10,883 nucleotides of DNA from an uncultured Prevotella sp. (GCA_900555035.1 USJX01000090.1:1-10883); one strand, 5' to 3'; shown: positions 1-7,866, counted from the stretch's first letter. The notes: generated by a model from the letters alone, not told the origin. Program-made: numbers and translations.

Positions 1-2081
1 ACTTCAAGGGCAAGTCTTATTTCTTCTATCATACGGGTAAACTGGGTGGCGGATTTGGACGCAGTGTGGCTGTGGAAGAATTCAAATATAATGCCGACGG
101 CACATTCCCAATTATCCACCATACTCAGGAAGGAGTGGCTCCTATCGCAACCCTCAATCCTTACAAGCGTCAGGAGGCTGAAACCATCGCTTTCTCTAAG
201 GGAGTGAAGTCGGAGCAGACCGACGAGACGGGTGTTTATATCTCAGAAATCCATACAGGTGATTATATCAAGGTGCGCGAGGTGGATTTCGGAAATGAAA
301 GTCCGGATGCATTTGCCATCTCTGCTGCGTGCTCGTCGCTCGGCGGTTCGCTGGAGGTTCATCTCGATAAGAAAGATGGCGAACTGATAGCTAAACTTGA
401 TGTTACCAAGACGGGTGGCTGGGAAAAGTGGAAGACTTTCTCGGCACAAATGCTAAAGAAAGTGACAGGAAAGCATGATATATACTTCGTGTTCAAGGGA
501 TTGAAGGGAAGCAAACTCTTCAATTTCGACTGGTGGAAGTTTGAGAAGAATTTCGCCAATCCTGTGGTTTGGGCTGATGTGCCTGATGTGGATGTAATCC
601 GTGTGGGTGACAGCTTCTATATGGTAAGCACCACCATGCATCTGATGCCGGGTGCGCCTATCATGAAATCGAAGGATCTGGTGAACTGGGAAACCGTGAA
701 CTATATCTTCCCTAAACTTACCGATTCGCCTAAGTATGACATGAAGGAGGGTACGGTGTATGGTCGTGGTCAGTGGGCCACTTCGCTGCAGTATCATCGT
801 GGCAAGTTCTATGCGCTCTTTGCTCCAAACGATAATCCTGGTGGAGAGACTTATATCTGTACAGCCGATGATATCGAGGGCAAATGGACTATCCACAGCC
901 GTTTGCAGCATTTCCATGATGCCGCTCTCTTCTTTGATGATGATGACAAGGCGTATGTAGTTTATAGCACAGGAGAGATGGTGCAGCTGAATGCCGACCT
1001 GACGGATGTGGTGCCGGGCAGCCATCGTAAACTCTTTGAGCGTGATGCTGATGAAACAGGCTTGCTCGAAGGCTCCCGCATGATCAAGCACAACGGCAAG
1101 TATTATCTTCTGATGATTTCGTGGCCACAGGGACATCCTCGTCGTGAGGTTTGTTATCGTGCTGATAAAATAACGGGTCCTTACGAAAAGAAGGTGATTC
1201 TGGAAACGGAGTTTGCCGGATTCAACGGTGTGGGACAAGGTACGATTGTAGATGATAAGGATGGCAACTGGTATGGCATCGTATTCCAAGACCGTGGTGG
1301 TGTGGGCAGAGTGCTCACGCTGGAGCCATGTACCTGGAAGGACGGATGGCCTATGCTGACCGATGAGAAGGGCAATATTCCAGCCAAGATGCAGAAGCCT
1401 GTGCTGGGCTACGATGGCAAGGGACTCGTGTATAGCGACGATTTCTCGAAGGATAAACTGGAATTGCAGTGGCAGTGGAACCACAATCCTGTGGATAATG
1501 CCTGGTCGCTCACAGAGCGCAAGGGCTGGCTCCGCCTGAAGACATCCCGTATTGTTCCTAACATCTTCCTGGCTCCTAATACCATCAGTACCCGAACCGA
1601 GGGACCAACCTGCGAGGGAATCATCAAGATGGATGTAAGCAAAATGAAAGATGGCGATGTGGCTGGCTTGTCAGCCTTCCAGGGTGATGCGGCTTTGCTC
1701 TCTATTGTAAAGGAAGGCAAGAAACTCTTTGTGGTAGGTACTAAGGAGAGTGTAGCTTTGACTGAAAAGGAAAAGGCTGTGACCGATGTGAAGCGTGAGG
1801 AGGTGTATCGCCAGCCTTTGAATCTGAAGCAGGATAAGGCAACGAAATCAAGCATCATCTATCTGAAGATGAGTTGCGATTTTCGTCTTCATCAGGATCT
1901 CGCCACCTTATTATATAGTATAGACGGAAAGACCTGGATTCCTGCCATCAAGGATTTCAAGATGCAGTATGATTATCGCCGCCTCTTCATGGGTACCCGT
2001 ATCGCCATCTACAATTATGCCACAAAGGCTGCTGGCGGATATATAGATGTAGATTCTTTTGAGTATTCTAAAAGAAGATAG
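1..2081 (+). CDS. Partial two-headed GH43 glycosidase: GH43 (C-terminal end) - CBM6 - GH43 - beta-sandwich
   Basis: The reading frame is open from base 3, so the 5' end lies outside the window; the GTG at 66 is internal. 692 residues are visible. Residues 1-45 are the end of a GH43 propeller (FFYHTGKLGGGFGRSVAVEE), resembling arabinoxylan arabinofuranohydrolases of the XynD/AXH type. Residues about 55-183 look like a CBM6 beta-sandwich (QEAET start, WEKWKTFSA, WWKFEK end). A complete second GH43 domain starts near 186 (NPVVWADVPDVDVI). Its likely base is Asp195 (bases 585-587), its pKa-tuning Asp is 306 (HDAALFF) and its acid Glu is 356 (LLEGSRM). Residues about 476-692 form the C-terminal concanavalin-like sandwich of beta-xylosidases (WQWNHNP). 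The family removes arabinose or xylose from arabinoxylan or arabinan; the exact linkage cannot be read here. Val replaces the usual Pro in the second domain's DPD motif. A GH95 gene follows 105 bp downstream. Export is presumed, since the signal peptide is outside the window. Confidence 0.9.
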   Translation, partial: FKGKSYFFYHTGKLGGGFGRSVAVEEFKYNADGTFPIIHHTQEGVAPIATLNPYKRQEAETIAFSKGVKSEQTDETGVYISEIHTGDYIKVREVDFGNESPDAFAISAACSSLGGSLEVHLDKKDGELIAKLDVTKTGGWEKWKTFSAQMLKKVTGKHDIYFVFKGLKGSKLFNFDWWKFEKNFANPVVWADVPDVDVIRVGDSFYMVSTTMHLMPGAPIMKSKDLVNWETVNYIFPKLTDSPKYDMKEGTVYGRGQWATSLQYHRGKFYALFAPNDNPGGETYICTADDIEGKWTIHSRLQHFHDAALFFDDDDKAYVVYSTGEMVQLNADLTDVVPGSHRKLFERDADETGLLEGSRMIKHNGKYYLLMISWPQGHPRREVCYRADKITGPYEKKVILETEFAGFNGVGQGTIVDDKDGNWYGIVFQDRGGVGRVLTLEPCTWKDGWPMLTDEKGNIPAKMQKPVLGYDGKGLVYSDDFSKDKLELQWQWNHNPVDNAWSLTERKGWLRLKTSRIVPNIFLAPNTISTRTEGPTCEGIIKMDVSKMKDGDVAGLSAFQGDAALLSIVKEGKKLFVVGTKESVALTEKEKAVTDVKREEVYRQPLNLKQDKATKSSIIYLKMSCDFRLHQDLATLLYSIDGKTWIPAIKDFKMQYDYRRLFMGTRIAIYNYATKAAGGYIDVDSFEYSKRR

Positions 2082-2110
2082 GTTTAAAGTTTGAGATATT
2101 TTTAATTTTG

Positions 2111-2163
2111 ACGGCACAAAGTGATGGAAAATCAAAAAGTTTCCTTATCTTTGTGCCGTTTTT
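2111..2163 (+). terminator. Two-tier hairpin with T-run after the GH43 gene, overlapping the next promoter
   Basis: Perfect 11-bp arms ACGGCACAAAG (2111-2121) and CTTTGTGCCGT (2149-2159) enclose a second pair GGAAA (2126-2130)/TTTCC (2140-2144), with a 4+4 base internal loop. TTTTT follows at 2159-2163. This fits an intrinsic terminator for read-through from the upstream gene. The right arm also contains most of the TATCTTTG promoter element of the GH95 gene, so the two functions share the same bases. Confidence 0.6.
2146..2153 (+). promoter_or_regulatory. Bacteroidota -7 promoter element for the GH95 gene
   Basis: TATCTTTG matches the Bacteroidota sigma-factor consensus TAnnTTTG, 33 bp before the ATG. 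Transcription would start a few bases downstream, giving a leader of roughly 27 nt. No good TTTG lies at the usual -33 distance, so an activator may be needed or the upstream element is degenerate. Confidence 0.55.
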
Positions 2164-2186
2164 AATTACTAATCAATGCTGATTTT

Positions 2187-4619
2187 ATGAACAGAAATAA
2201 GATGATTTTGGGGGCTTGGGTCTTGGGACTATTGTTTCCGATTGAGATGATGGCTAAGACAAGTTGCACAGATAATAGTACTCTACTTTGGTATAACGCC
2301 CCTGCCCAGCAGTGGCTGGAGGCTCTACCTATCGGAAACTCTCATCTGGGAGGTATGGTGTATGGTGGAACCACGGACGAGAATATCCAGTTGAATGAGG
2401 AGACTTTCTGGAGTGGCGGTCCTCATAACAACAATAGCAAGAAATCCCTGGAGAATCTGCCAAAGGTGAGGGAACTCATCTTCAACGGAAGGGAAGAGGA
2501 GGCAGCGGCTCTCATCAACCAGACCTTCATCCCCGGACCTCATGGCATGCGCTTCCTGCCGATGGCAAATCTGCATGTCAGAATGAAGAACCAGGGAAAG
2601 GCTGAGCAGTTTGTGCGCAACCTGGATTTGAAGAGGGCGATTGCCACGACTTCTTTCGTGATGGATGGCGTAAGATATACCCGTACTACCTTTGCTTCGC
2701 TGGCTGATGGCGTTATCGTTTGCCACATCAAGGCGAGTAGAAAGGGTGCCCTGAATATTGATGTTACCCTGGATTCGCCTTTTGAACATCAAGTTCAGAA
2801 AACGCCTTCAGGGATTATGCTGAAGGTGAAGGGACAAGACCAGGAAGGCATCAAGGCGGCTCTCGCTGCCGAATGTGTGGCAGATGTAAAGACAGATGGC
2901 ACCGAGGCAACCATCCTCGTGAGTGCTGCCACCAATTTTGTGAACTATCACGATGTGTCGGGCAATGCTGCCCAGCGCAATGCCGACTATATAAATAAAG
3001 TGAAACTGATGAGCTATGCACAGTTGGAGAAACGCCATGTGGAGGCTTACCAGAAGCAGTTCGCTACTTCTTCTCTGATTTTGCCAACCGATATCAATGC
3101 TTCGTTGCCTACCAATCAGCGCCTGGAGAAATTTGCAGGCAGCAAGGATATGGCGATGGTGGCACTGATGTATAACTATGGTCGCTATCTGCTCATTTCT
3201 TCTTCACAGCCTGGTGGACAGGCGGCAAACCTGCAGGGCGTTTGGAATGACAGTAAGAATGCGCCTTGGGACAGTAAATATACCATCAACATCAATACGG
3301 AGATGAACTACTGGCCTGCCGAGGTAACGAATCTCGGTAACACCACGGAGCCTCTGTATTCGCTGATTAAGGATTTGAGTGTAACGGGAGCACAGACGGC
3401 TAAGGAAATGTATGGCTGTCGTGGCTGGATGGCACATCATAATACTGATATCTGGCGTATAGCAGGCCCGGTGGACGGTGCGCAGTGGGGTATGTTTGCG
3501 AATGGCGGAGCCTGGCTCACCACCCATCTCTGGCAGCATTATCTCTATACGGGCGACAAGGCTTTCCTCAAGCAGTGGTATCCGGTAATAAAAGGTGCTG
3601 CTGAGTTCTATCTCGACTATATGCAGAAGTTGCCGGGCACCGAATGGAAGGTAACCGTGCCGTCGGTGAGTCCGGAACAGGGACCTATGGGTAAGAGAAC
3701 TGCCGTAACGGCAGGTTGCACGATGGATAACCAGATAGCCTTCGATGCCCTGACCAGTGCTGTGAAGGCTTCTGAAATATTGGGGGTTGATGAGGCTGAG
3801 CGCAAGGCGATGCAGCAGCTGATTTCTCAGATTCCGCCGATGCAGATAGGAAAGTACGGACAGTTGCAGGAGTGGCTTGTGGATGCGGATAATCCGAAGA
3901 ATGAGCATCGCCATATCTCGCATCTCTATGGATTGTATCCATCCAATCAGATTTCTCCTTTCTCTCATCCGGAACTATTCCATGCCGCAGCCACCACTCT
4001 GAAGCATCGTGGCGACCAGGCTACGGGCTGGAGTCTGGGTTGGAAGACGAACTTCTGGGCACGCATGCTCGATGGCAATCATGCTTTCAGAATCATCAGC
4101 AATATGCTTCGCCTGTTGCCATCTGATGCGCAGGTAAAGGAGTATCCTGATGGAAGAACCTATCCGAATCTCTTCGATGCCCATCCGCCTTTCCAGATAG
4201 ACGGCAACTTCGGAGTAACAGCCGGCATCGCCGAAATGCTTCTGCAGAGTCATGATGGAGCCGTGCATCTCTTACCGGCATTGCCTGATGCCTGGAACAT
4301 GGGAAGCGTAAAGGGACTTCGTGCCCGTGGCGGCTTTGTGGTGGATATGGACTGGAAGAATGGCAGACTGATGAAGGCGAAGATTCGCTCCACCATCGGA
4401 GGCGTGCTGCGTCTCCGCTCCTACGTTCCGCTGAAGGCGAAGAATCTGAAGAAGGCTGAAGGCGATTGTCCGAATGCCTTGCTGGCGCCTGCTGTGGTAA
4501 AAACCGCGATGGAGCAGCCGAGAGTGGAAGAAGGCGTCAAGGCAAATATCCCAGCGGTGTATGAATATGATTTGGAAACAGAGTCAGGAAAGACTTATCA
4601 ACTTTCAGGTTTAAAATAG
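2187..4619 (+). CDS. GH95 exo-glycosidase, predicted alpha-L-galactosidase (or alpha-1,2-L-fucosidase)
   Basis: 810 residues, full length for GH95. Residues 1-23 are a signal peptide (ILGAWVLGLLF, cleavage likely after MMA); TSC at 25-27 is not a lipobox. An N-terminal beta-sandwich (about 32-280) precedes the (alpha/alpha)6 barrel (about 320-690) and a C-terminal sandwich. The catalytic set is intact by comparison with the bifidobacterial fucosidase AfcA: Asn368 and Asn370 in NINTEMNYWPAE, acid Glu497 in PSVSPEQGP, base Asp672 in PPFQIDGNFG. Position 366, two before the first Asn, is Thr. Fucosidases such as AfcA have His there (HLNIN), and as I recall Thr marks the Bacteroides ovatus GH95 alpha-L-galactosidase acting on corn glucuronoarabinoxylan. 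With GH43 genes on both sides, removal of terminal L-galactose from xylan side chains in the periplasm is the best reading. The family is near certain; the sugar preference is inferred. Confidence 0.93.
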   Translation: MNRNKMILGAWVLGLLFPIEMMAKTSCTDNSTLLWYNAPAQQWLEALPIGNSHLGGMVYGGTTDENIQLNEETFWSGGPHNNNSKKSLENLPKVRELIFNGREEEAAALINQTFIPGPHGMRFLPMANLHVRMKNQGKAEQFVRNLDLKRAIATTSFVMDGVRYTRTTFASLADGVIVCHIKASRKGALNIDVTLDSPFEHQVQKTPSGIMLKVKGQDQEGIKAALAAECVADVKTDGTEATILVSAATNFVNYHDVSGNAAQRNADYINKVKLMSYAQLEKRHVEAYQKQFATSSLILPTDINASLPTNQRLEKFAGSKDMAMVALMYNYGRYLLISSSQPGGQAANLQGVWNDSKNAPWDSKYTININTEMNYWPAEVTNLGNTTEPLYSLIKDLSVTGAQTAKEMYGCRGWMAHHNTDIWRIAGPVDGAQWGMFANGGAWLTTHLWQHYLYTGDKAFLKQWYPVIKGAAEFYLDYMQKLPGTEWKVTVPSVSPEQGPMGKRTAVTAGCTMDNQIAFDALTSAVKASEILGVDEAERKAMQQLISQIPPMQIGKYGQLQEWLVDADNPKNEHRHISHLYGLYPSNQISPFSHPELFHAAATTLKHRGDQATGWSLGWKTNFWARMLDGNHAFRIISNMLRLLPSDAQVKEYPDGRTYPNLFDAHPPFQIDGNFGVTAGIAEMLLQSHDGAVHLLPALPDAWNMGSVKGLRARGGFVVDMDWKNGRLMKAKIRSTIGGVLRLRSYVPLKAKNLKKAEGDCPNALLAPAVVKTAMEQPRVEEGVKANIPAVYEYDLETESGKTYQLSGLK

Positions 4620-4667
4620 GTGTTTCAAGTCTTATAATCGTATTTTATATAGGTAAATATCAAAAAA

Positions 4668-4727
4668 AGCCGTAAAAGTATCGTTTTGTCCACCGATAAG
4701 TGGATAAAAAGTGGTACTTTTGCGGCT
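4668..4727 (+). repeat. Long two-tier inverted repeat enclosing the GH43 promoter element
   Basis: Arms AGCCGTAAAAGTA (4668-4680) and TACTTTTGCGGCT (4715-4727) match over 13 positions with one G-T wobble. Inside, TTTTGTCCAC (4684-4693) pairs with GTGGATAAAA (4700-4709), also with one wobble, around the loop CGATAA. The layout is the same as at 2111-2159 but the sequence is different. The right arm carries the TACTTTTG promoter element. There is no T-run after the right arm, so a pure terminator role is weaker here; an operator or extruded cruciform is possible. Confidence 0.65.
4715..4722 (+). promoter_or_regulatory. Bacteroidota -7 promoter element for the second GH43 gene
   Basis: TACTTTTG fits TAnnTTTG and lies 43 bp before the chosen ATG at 4766. 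The predicted start of transcription lies just past the inverted repeat, giving a leader of roughly 37 nt. It also argues against translation starting at the in-frame GTG at 4700, which is upstream of this promoter. A TTTTG at 4684-4688 is too far upstream to be a normal -33 box. Confidence 0.55.
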
Positions 4728-4765
4728 ATATTATTAATTATAAAATTTTAGACCTGAGAATTACA

Positions 4766-6871
4766 ATGAAGAAAGTATTAATTGCAACCTGCTGCATCGC
4801 TCTGCTGAGCGGCTCCTTGAGTGTTTCGGCACAGACTTTGGCTGGCAAGTCATGGTCGGCTGATAACGGGAATGGTACCTTTACCAACCCCTTGTTTTAT
4901 GATGAATTTTCTGACCCGGATATCATCAGAGTGGGGGAGGATTACTATCTGGCAGGTACCACGATGCACAGTGTGCCGGGACTGGTGGTGCTGCATTCCA
5001 AGGATTTGGTGAACTGGGAATTCTCTTCTTATTGCTTCGACCGATTGGATGATTCAGATGACTTCAATCTCAGAAACGGCAAGGAGGCTTACGGACAGGG
5101 TATCTGGGCACCTGCCATCCGCTATCACAACGGAAAGTTCTATATCTTCTCTAATATCAACGGACATGGCTTGCAGGTGTATATTTCGGATAGTGCCAAG
5201 GGACCTTGGACGCATCATAAAGTTAATGGCGATATCTACGACCTCTCTGTGCTCTTTGATGAGGATGGTAAGATTTATGCCGTGCACAAGTATGGAAACG
5301 TGACCGTTACGGAGTTGAAGCCCGATTTGAGCGGTCCGGTAGAGGGCAGCAGCAAGGTGGTGATTCCTGAAGGCAATGCGATGGGTGAGGGACATCATGT
5401 GTATAAAATCAACGGCATGTACTACATCCTCTCTGCCGATTATTCACCGATGGGCCGCATGCAGTGTGCCCGAAGCAAGAGCATTTGGGGACCTTATGAA
5501 ACTTGCGTAATCAGCGAGCGCGAATCGTATGGTTATGCTGCTGGATGGAGCGTAGGTAACATGGGAATCGGTCGGCCTTTGCCGGAAGATGGTTTTAAAT
5601 TCCAGAACAACAAGCCTAATGGCGTGAACTTGGGTTGTGCTACCATTCACCAAGGTGGCATCGTGCAGGCGCCTGACGGCAAATGGTGGGGCGTTTCTAT
5701 GCAGGACTTCAATGCCGTGGGTAGAACGGTGTGCCTATCACCTGTTACTTGGGTGGATGGCTGGCCTTACTTCGGCTTGGAGAAGAACCTGGGCCGTTCG
5801 CCTCGCACCTGGTTTAAGCCGAATGATGTGGTGAAGACACCTCAGGCACCATACGAAAGATGTGATGATTTCTCTGGCAAGACCTTTAAACCGATTTGGC
5901 AGTGGAATCATAATCCGAACGACAAGATGTGGTCGCTGAACAAGGAGCGAAAGGGATGGCTCCGTTTGCATTCGATGCCTGCCAAGCAACTGCTCTGGGC
6001 AAAGAATACATTGACGCAGCGTGCCATCGGACCTGTTTCTTATACATCCGTAAAACTGGATGCTTCCCGACTGAAAGTGGGCGATGAGGCTGGTCTGGGT
6101 GCCATCAATATGCCGTATGCTTCGCTGGGTGTAGTGAAGGACGAGAAGGGAATGAGCCTAAGATGCTACGACCAGAATACCAACAAGGAGGTTGTAAAAT
6201 CGTTGGGTAAGAATAAATTGGTGTGGTTGCGCCTTTGGGGTGACTACGACAAGAGCCAGTTGCAATATTCCTATTCTTTGGATGGCAAGAACTGGGAGAA
6301 TATCGGCGAGCAGATGATTTCGCCTTATCAGTTGAAGACCTTCCAGGGTGTTCGTGTGGCACTTTATGCCTTCAACAAGAAGAATGTGAATGGTGGTGTT
6401 GCTGATTTTGATAATTTCAAGGTGGAGGAGCCAATGGCAGACAGAACTGCCAATTTGCCTATCGGAAAGACCGTGAGATTTTTCAACCTCGCTGATGGAA
6501 GTTTGATGGACGCTACCCGCCACGGGTTGATGCATAGTTCCGGAAACCGGAAGAATATGAGCAATGGCGTAAAGTTTGTGGTGGTAGATAGAGGACAGGG
6601 CAAGATTGCCTTGAAGACGGTTGACGGAAGATATGTTTATATCGCAGGTGCCGGTCTGTCGGGCGATGTACGACTCACATCGGATGCCAGCAAGGCAGAG
6701 GAGTTTGTATGGCAGGATATGCTCTATAACCATTGCATGCTTCTTTCCTTGAAGATGCAGCGCTATGTGGGTAAGCATACAGCTGATGGAAGCCCATATT
6801 CTGCTGATTTCCAGGGTGCTGATGCGGGCATGAAGAATGGATGTGTCTTTGCTTGGGAAATAGTGGATTAG
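4766..6871 (+). CDS. Exported GH43 beta-xylosidase/arabinofuranosidase with C-terminal beta-trefoil-like module
   Basis: 701 residues from the ATG at 4766, chosen because it opens directly with a signal peptide (MKKVLIATCCIALLSG, cleavage likely after SVSA). The in-frame upstream GTG at 4700 lies before the promoter. A five-bladed GH43 domain spans about 40-350. Its likely base is Asp50 (FSDPDII), its pKa-tuning Asp is 159 (IYDLSVLFDEDG) and its acid Glu is 208 (MGEGHHVYKING). Residues about 365-556 are the beta-xylosidase C-terminal sandwich, closely similar to that of the first GH43 gene (WQWNHNP, ERKGWLRL). Residues about 565-701 are an extra domain resembling a fascin-like or carbohydrate-binding beta-trefoil (KIALKTVDGRYVYI, CVFAWEIV); this fold call is tentative. 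The enzyme probably trims xylose or arabinose from xylan oligosaccharides in the periplasm alongside the neighbouring GH95 and GH43 enzymes. It ends 25 bp before a strong terminator, which closes this end of the PUL. Confidence 0.9.
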   Translation: MKKVLIATCCIALLSGSLSVSAQTLAGKSWSADNGNGTFTNPLFYDEFSDPDIIRVGEDYYLAGTTMHSVPGLVVLHSKDLVNWEFSSYCFDRLDDSDDFNLRNGKEAYGQGIWAPAIRYHNGKFYIFSNINGHGLQVYISDSAKGPWTHHKVNGDIYDLSVLFDEDGKIYAVHKYGNVTVTELKPDLSGPVEGSSKVVIPEGNAMGEGHHVYKINGMYYILSADYSPMGRMQCARSKSIWGPYETCVISERESYGYAAGWSVGNMGIGRPLPEDGFKFQNNKPNGVNLGCATIHQGGIVQAPDGKWWGVSMQDFNAVGRTVCLSPVTWVDGWPYFGLEKNLGRSPRTWFKPNDVVKTPQAPYERCDDFSGKTFKPIWQWNHNPNDKMWSLNKERKGWLRLHSMPAKQLLWAKNTLTQRAIGPVSYTSVKLDASRLKVGDEAGLGAINMPYASLGVVKDEKGMSLRCYDQNTNKEVVKSLGKNKLVWLRLWGDYDKSQLQYSYSLDGKNWENIGEQMISPYQLKTFQGVRVALYAFNKKNVNGGVADFDNFKVEEPMADRTANLPIGKTVRFFNLADGSLMDATRHGLMHSSGNRKNMSNGVKFVVVDRGQGKIALKTVDGRYVYIAGAGLSGDVRLTSDASKAEEFVWQDMLYNHCMLLSLKMQRYVGKHTADGSPYSADFQGADAGMKNGCVFAWEIVD

Positions 6872-6896
6872 GCACATTCTCGTTATGTTATATATG

Positions 6897-6937
6897 AAAA
6901 GAGCTTGACTCCCTAGGGTTGGAGACAAGCTCTTTTT
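6897..6937. terminator. Bidirectional intrinsic terminator between the GH43 and PorT-like genes
   Basis: GAGCTTG (6901-6907) pairs with CAAGCTC (6926-6932) and CTCC (6909-6912) with GGAG (6921-6924), around a single A/A mismatch and an 8-nt loop. AAAA on the left and TTTTT on the right let it work on both strands. It serves the GH43 gene (+) and could also serve the convergent PorT-like gene (-). Confidence 0.85.
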
Positions 6938-6980
6938 GTATTGGAGTCAAGCACTTTTTGTGTTGGAGTCAAACTTTTCT
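6919..6980 (+). repeat. 22-bp tandem repeat of the terminator 3' arm and T-tract, 2.8 copies
   Basis: Units start at 6919, 6941 and 6963. Each begins TTGGAGWCAA; the first two continue with GC, a short step and CTTTTTGT. The first unit is the 3' arm and T-tract of the terminator at 6897-6937. Units two and three lie just beyond it and contain GGAGTCAA, which matches the 5' arm (TTGACTCC) without the mismatch found in unit one. Confidence 0.85.
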
Positions 6981-7001
6981 TATTTTTATTCTCTTGTTCT
7001 T

Positions 7002-7748
7002 TTATTCGAAGTAAAAGGTCAGGGCTATGATTTTGCTGTGTGCTGCTTTTGCTGCCATGGCGTATGGCTTCTTGCTGTCGTCTCTGACGTTCTTTATCTG
7101 ATTGCTGTCGAAGGTATCGGTGATGCCATACATAAACTTGAGCTCAGGGCGCAGTTTGAAGTAAGGCAGATAGAAATCACATCCCACTCCCAGTTCGAGG
7201 AAAACTTCTGATTTCTTCAGTTTGATGAAACCGGAAGTATTTCCGCTCAGATTCATCATCGGGGTGACACCAGCCATCACGTAAGGGCGGTGGTTGTTGA
7301 AGCGTTCTGCGGCAAAGATGAGGTCAAAGGCGCTGGCTATATAGGCGGTCTTCATCTCCTGTCTCTGTTCTGTAGGTTTTTCCTCTCCATCTTTCGCCGT
7401 AAGATTACGGAAGGTGAGATGGCGGGTACCGAAATACATGGCAGGGGCAATGCGGAACTGGAAGCTCTGATTGAGGCGGAATTCGCCCAGAACGCCCACC
7501 GTGAAGCCCAGATCGTATTTGTCCTGATCTACGGTGACGGTGGAGTTTTGCTCCATGCCATCCGAATCGATGTAGGTGATGGGACCTGCATTCTGGAATT
7601 CTATATCCTGGAAGTGTGTACCCACCACCACTCCGAAGTGAAATGGTCGCAAGTCGGTGTAAGGGCGATTCTCTACCGTCCTTTCCTGTGCCATCGCCTG
7701 TATTCCGATGGTTATGCCTATCAATAATGCTATAAGTTTCTGTTTCAT
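7002..7748 (-). CDS. PorT-like outer membrane beta-barrel protein
   Basis: 248 residues. Residues 1-20 are a clear signal peptide (MKQKLIALLIGITIGIQAMA, then QE). The mature part is rich in alternating amphipathic strands: FHFGVVVGTHFQDIEF, YDLGFTVGVLGEFRL, FQFRIAPAMYFG, PYVMAGVTPMMNL, VFLELGVGCDFYL, LRPELKFMYGI and a final IALTFYFE. This is the pattern of the Bacteroidota PorT/OMP_b-brl family, predicted as a small eight- or ten-stranded barrel in the outer membrane. PorT itself belongs to the type IX secretion system of Porphyromonas. The length and the RPFHFG start of the barrel fit that subgroup, but no other type IX gene is in view, so it could be a general porin-family barrel. It is convergent with the PUL and divergent from the ferredoxin gene, 185 bp away. 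Confidence 0.75.
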   Translation of the reverse strand: MKQKLIALLIGITIGIQAMAQERTVENRPYTDLRPFHFGVVVGTHFQDIEFQNAGPITYIDSDGMEQNSTVTVDQDKYDLGFTVGVLGEFRLNQSFQFRIAPAMYFGTRHLTFRNLTAKDGEEKPTEQRQEMKTAYIASAFDLIFAAERFNNHRPYVMAGVTPMMNLSGNTSGFIKLKKSEVFLELGVGCDFYLPYFKLRPELKFMYGITDTFDSNQIKNVRDDSKKPYAMAAKAAHSKIIALTFYFE

Positions 7749-7833
7749 ATAATATAAACGTAAGTATTTCTATCTTATTGTTTGGCATATTATTTCGATT
7801 ATGTATAAATTGAGTAAAAAACAAAAAAAAAGC

Positions 7834-7851
7834 ATACCTAAATGTAGGTAT
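7834..7851. repeat. Perfect 7-bp inverted repeat in the divergent porT-like/ferredoxin promoter region
   Basis: ATACCTA (7834-7840), loop AATG, TAGGTAT (7845-7851). It is centred about 27 bp upstream of the ferredoxin -7 element, where a regulator would cover the -33 region. On the minus strand a run of nine T follows the stem, so it could instead be a small terminator or leader hairpin facing the PorT-like gene. A further GTAGGTAG lies at 7886-7893. Confidence 0.5.
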
Positions 7852-7853
7852 TC

Positions 7854-7861
7854 CAAAAATA
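7854..7861 (-). promoter_or_regulatory. Possible -7 promoter element for the PorT-like gene
   Basis: Read on the minus strand these bases are TATTTTTG, a match to TAnnTTTG, about 105 bp before the PorT-like ATG. It sits only five bases from the ferredoxin element on the other strand, so the two promoters would overlap and could compete. In such A/T-rich DNA a chance match is quite possible. Confidence 0.3.
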
Positions 7862-7866
7862 ATTAT

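Noticed and set aside
453..1484. 343-codon open frame on the minus strand
   Set aside because: It lies wholly opposite the GH43 catalytic domain, whose motifs are intact; the His/Ile-rich translation is a shadow of codon bias.
2187..2270. Lipoprotein signal on the GH95 enzyme (TSC at residues 25-27)
   Set aside because: Lys at the -3 position and a better type I site after MMA do not fit a lipobox.
3204..3968. 254-codon open frame on the minus strand
   Set aside because: Shadow of the GH95 gene; no signal, no domain, no promoter.
4700..4765. GTG extension of the second GH43 gene
   Set aside because: It would start upstream of the promoter element and put 22 residues before a clean signal peptide.
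6158..6928. 256-codon open frame on the minus strand
   Set aside because: Antisense to the second GH43 gene and running through its terminator; not gene-like in composition.
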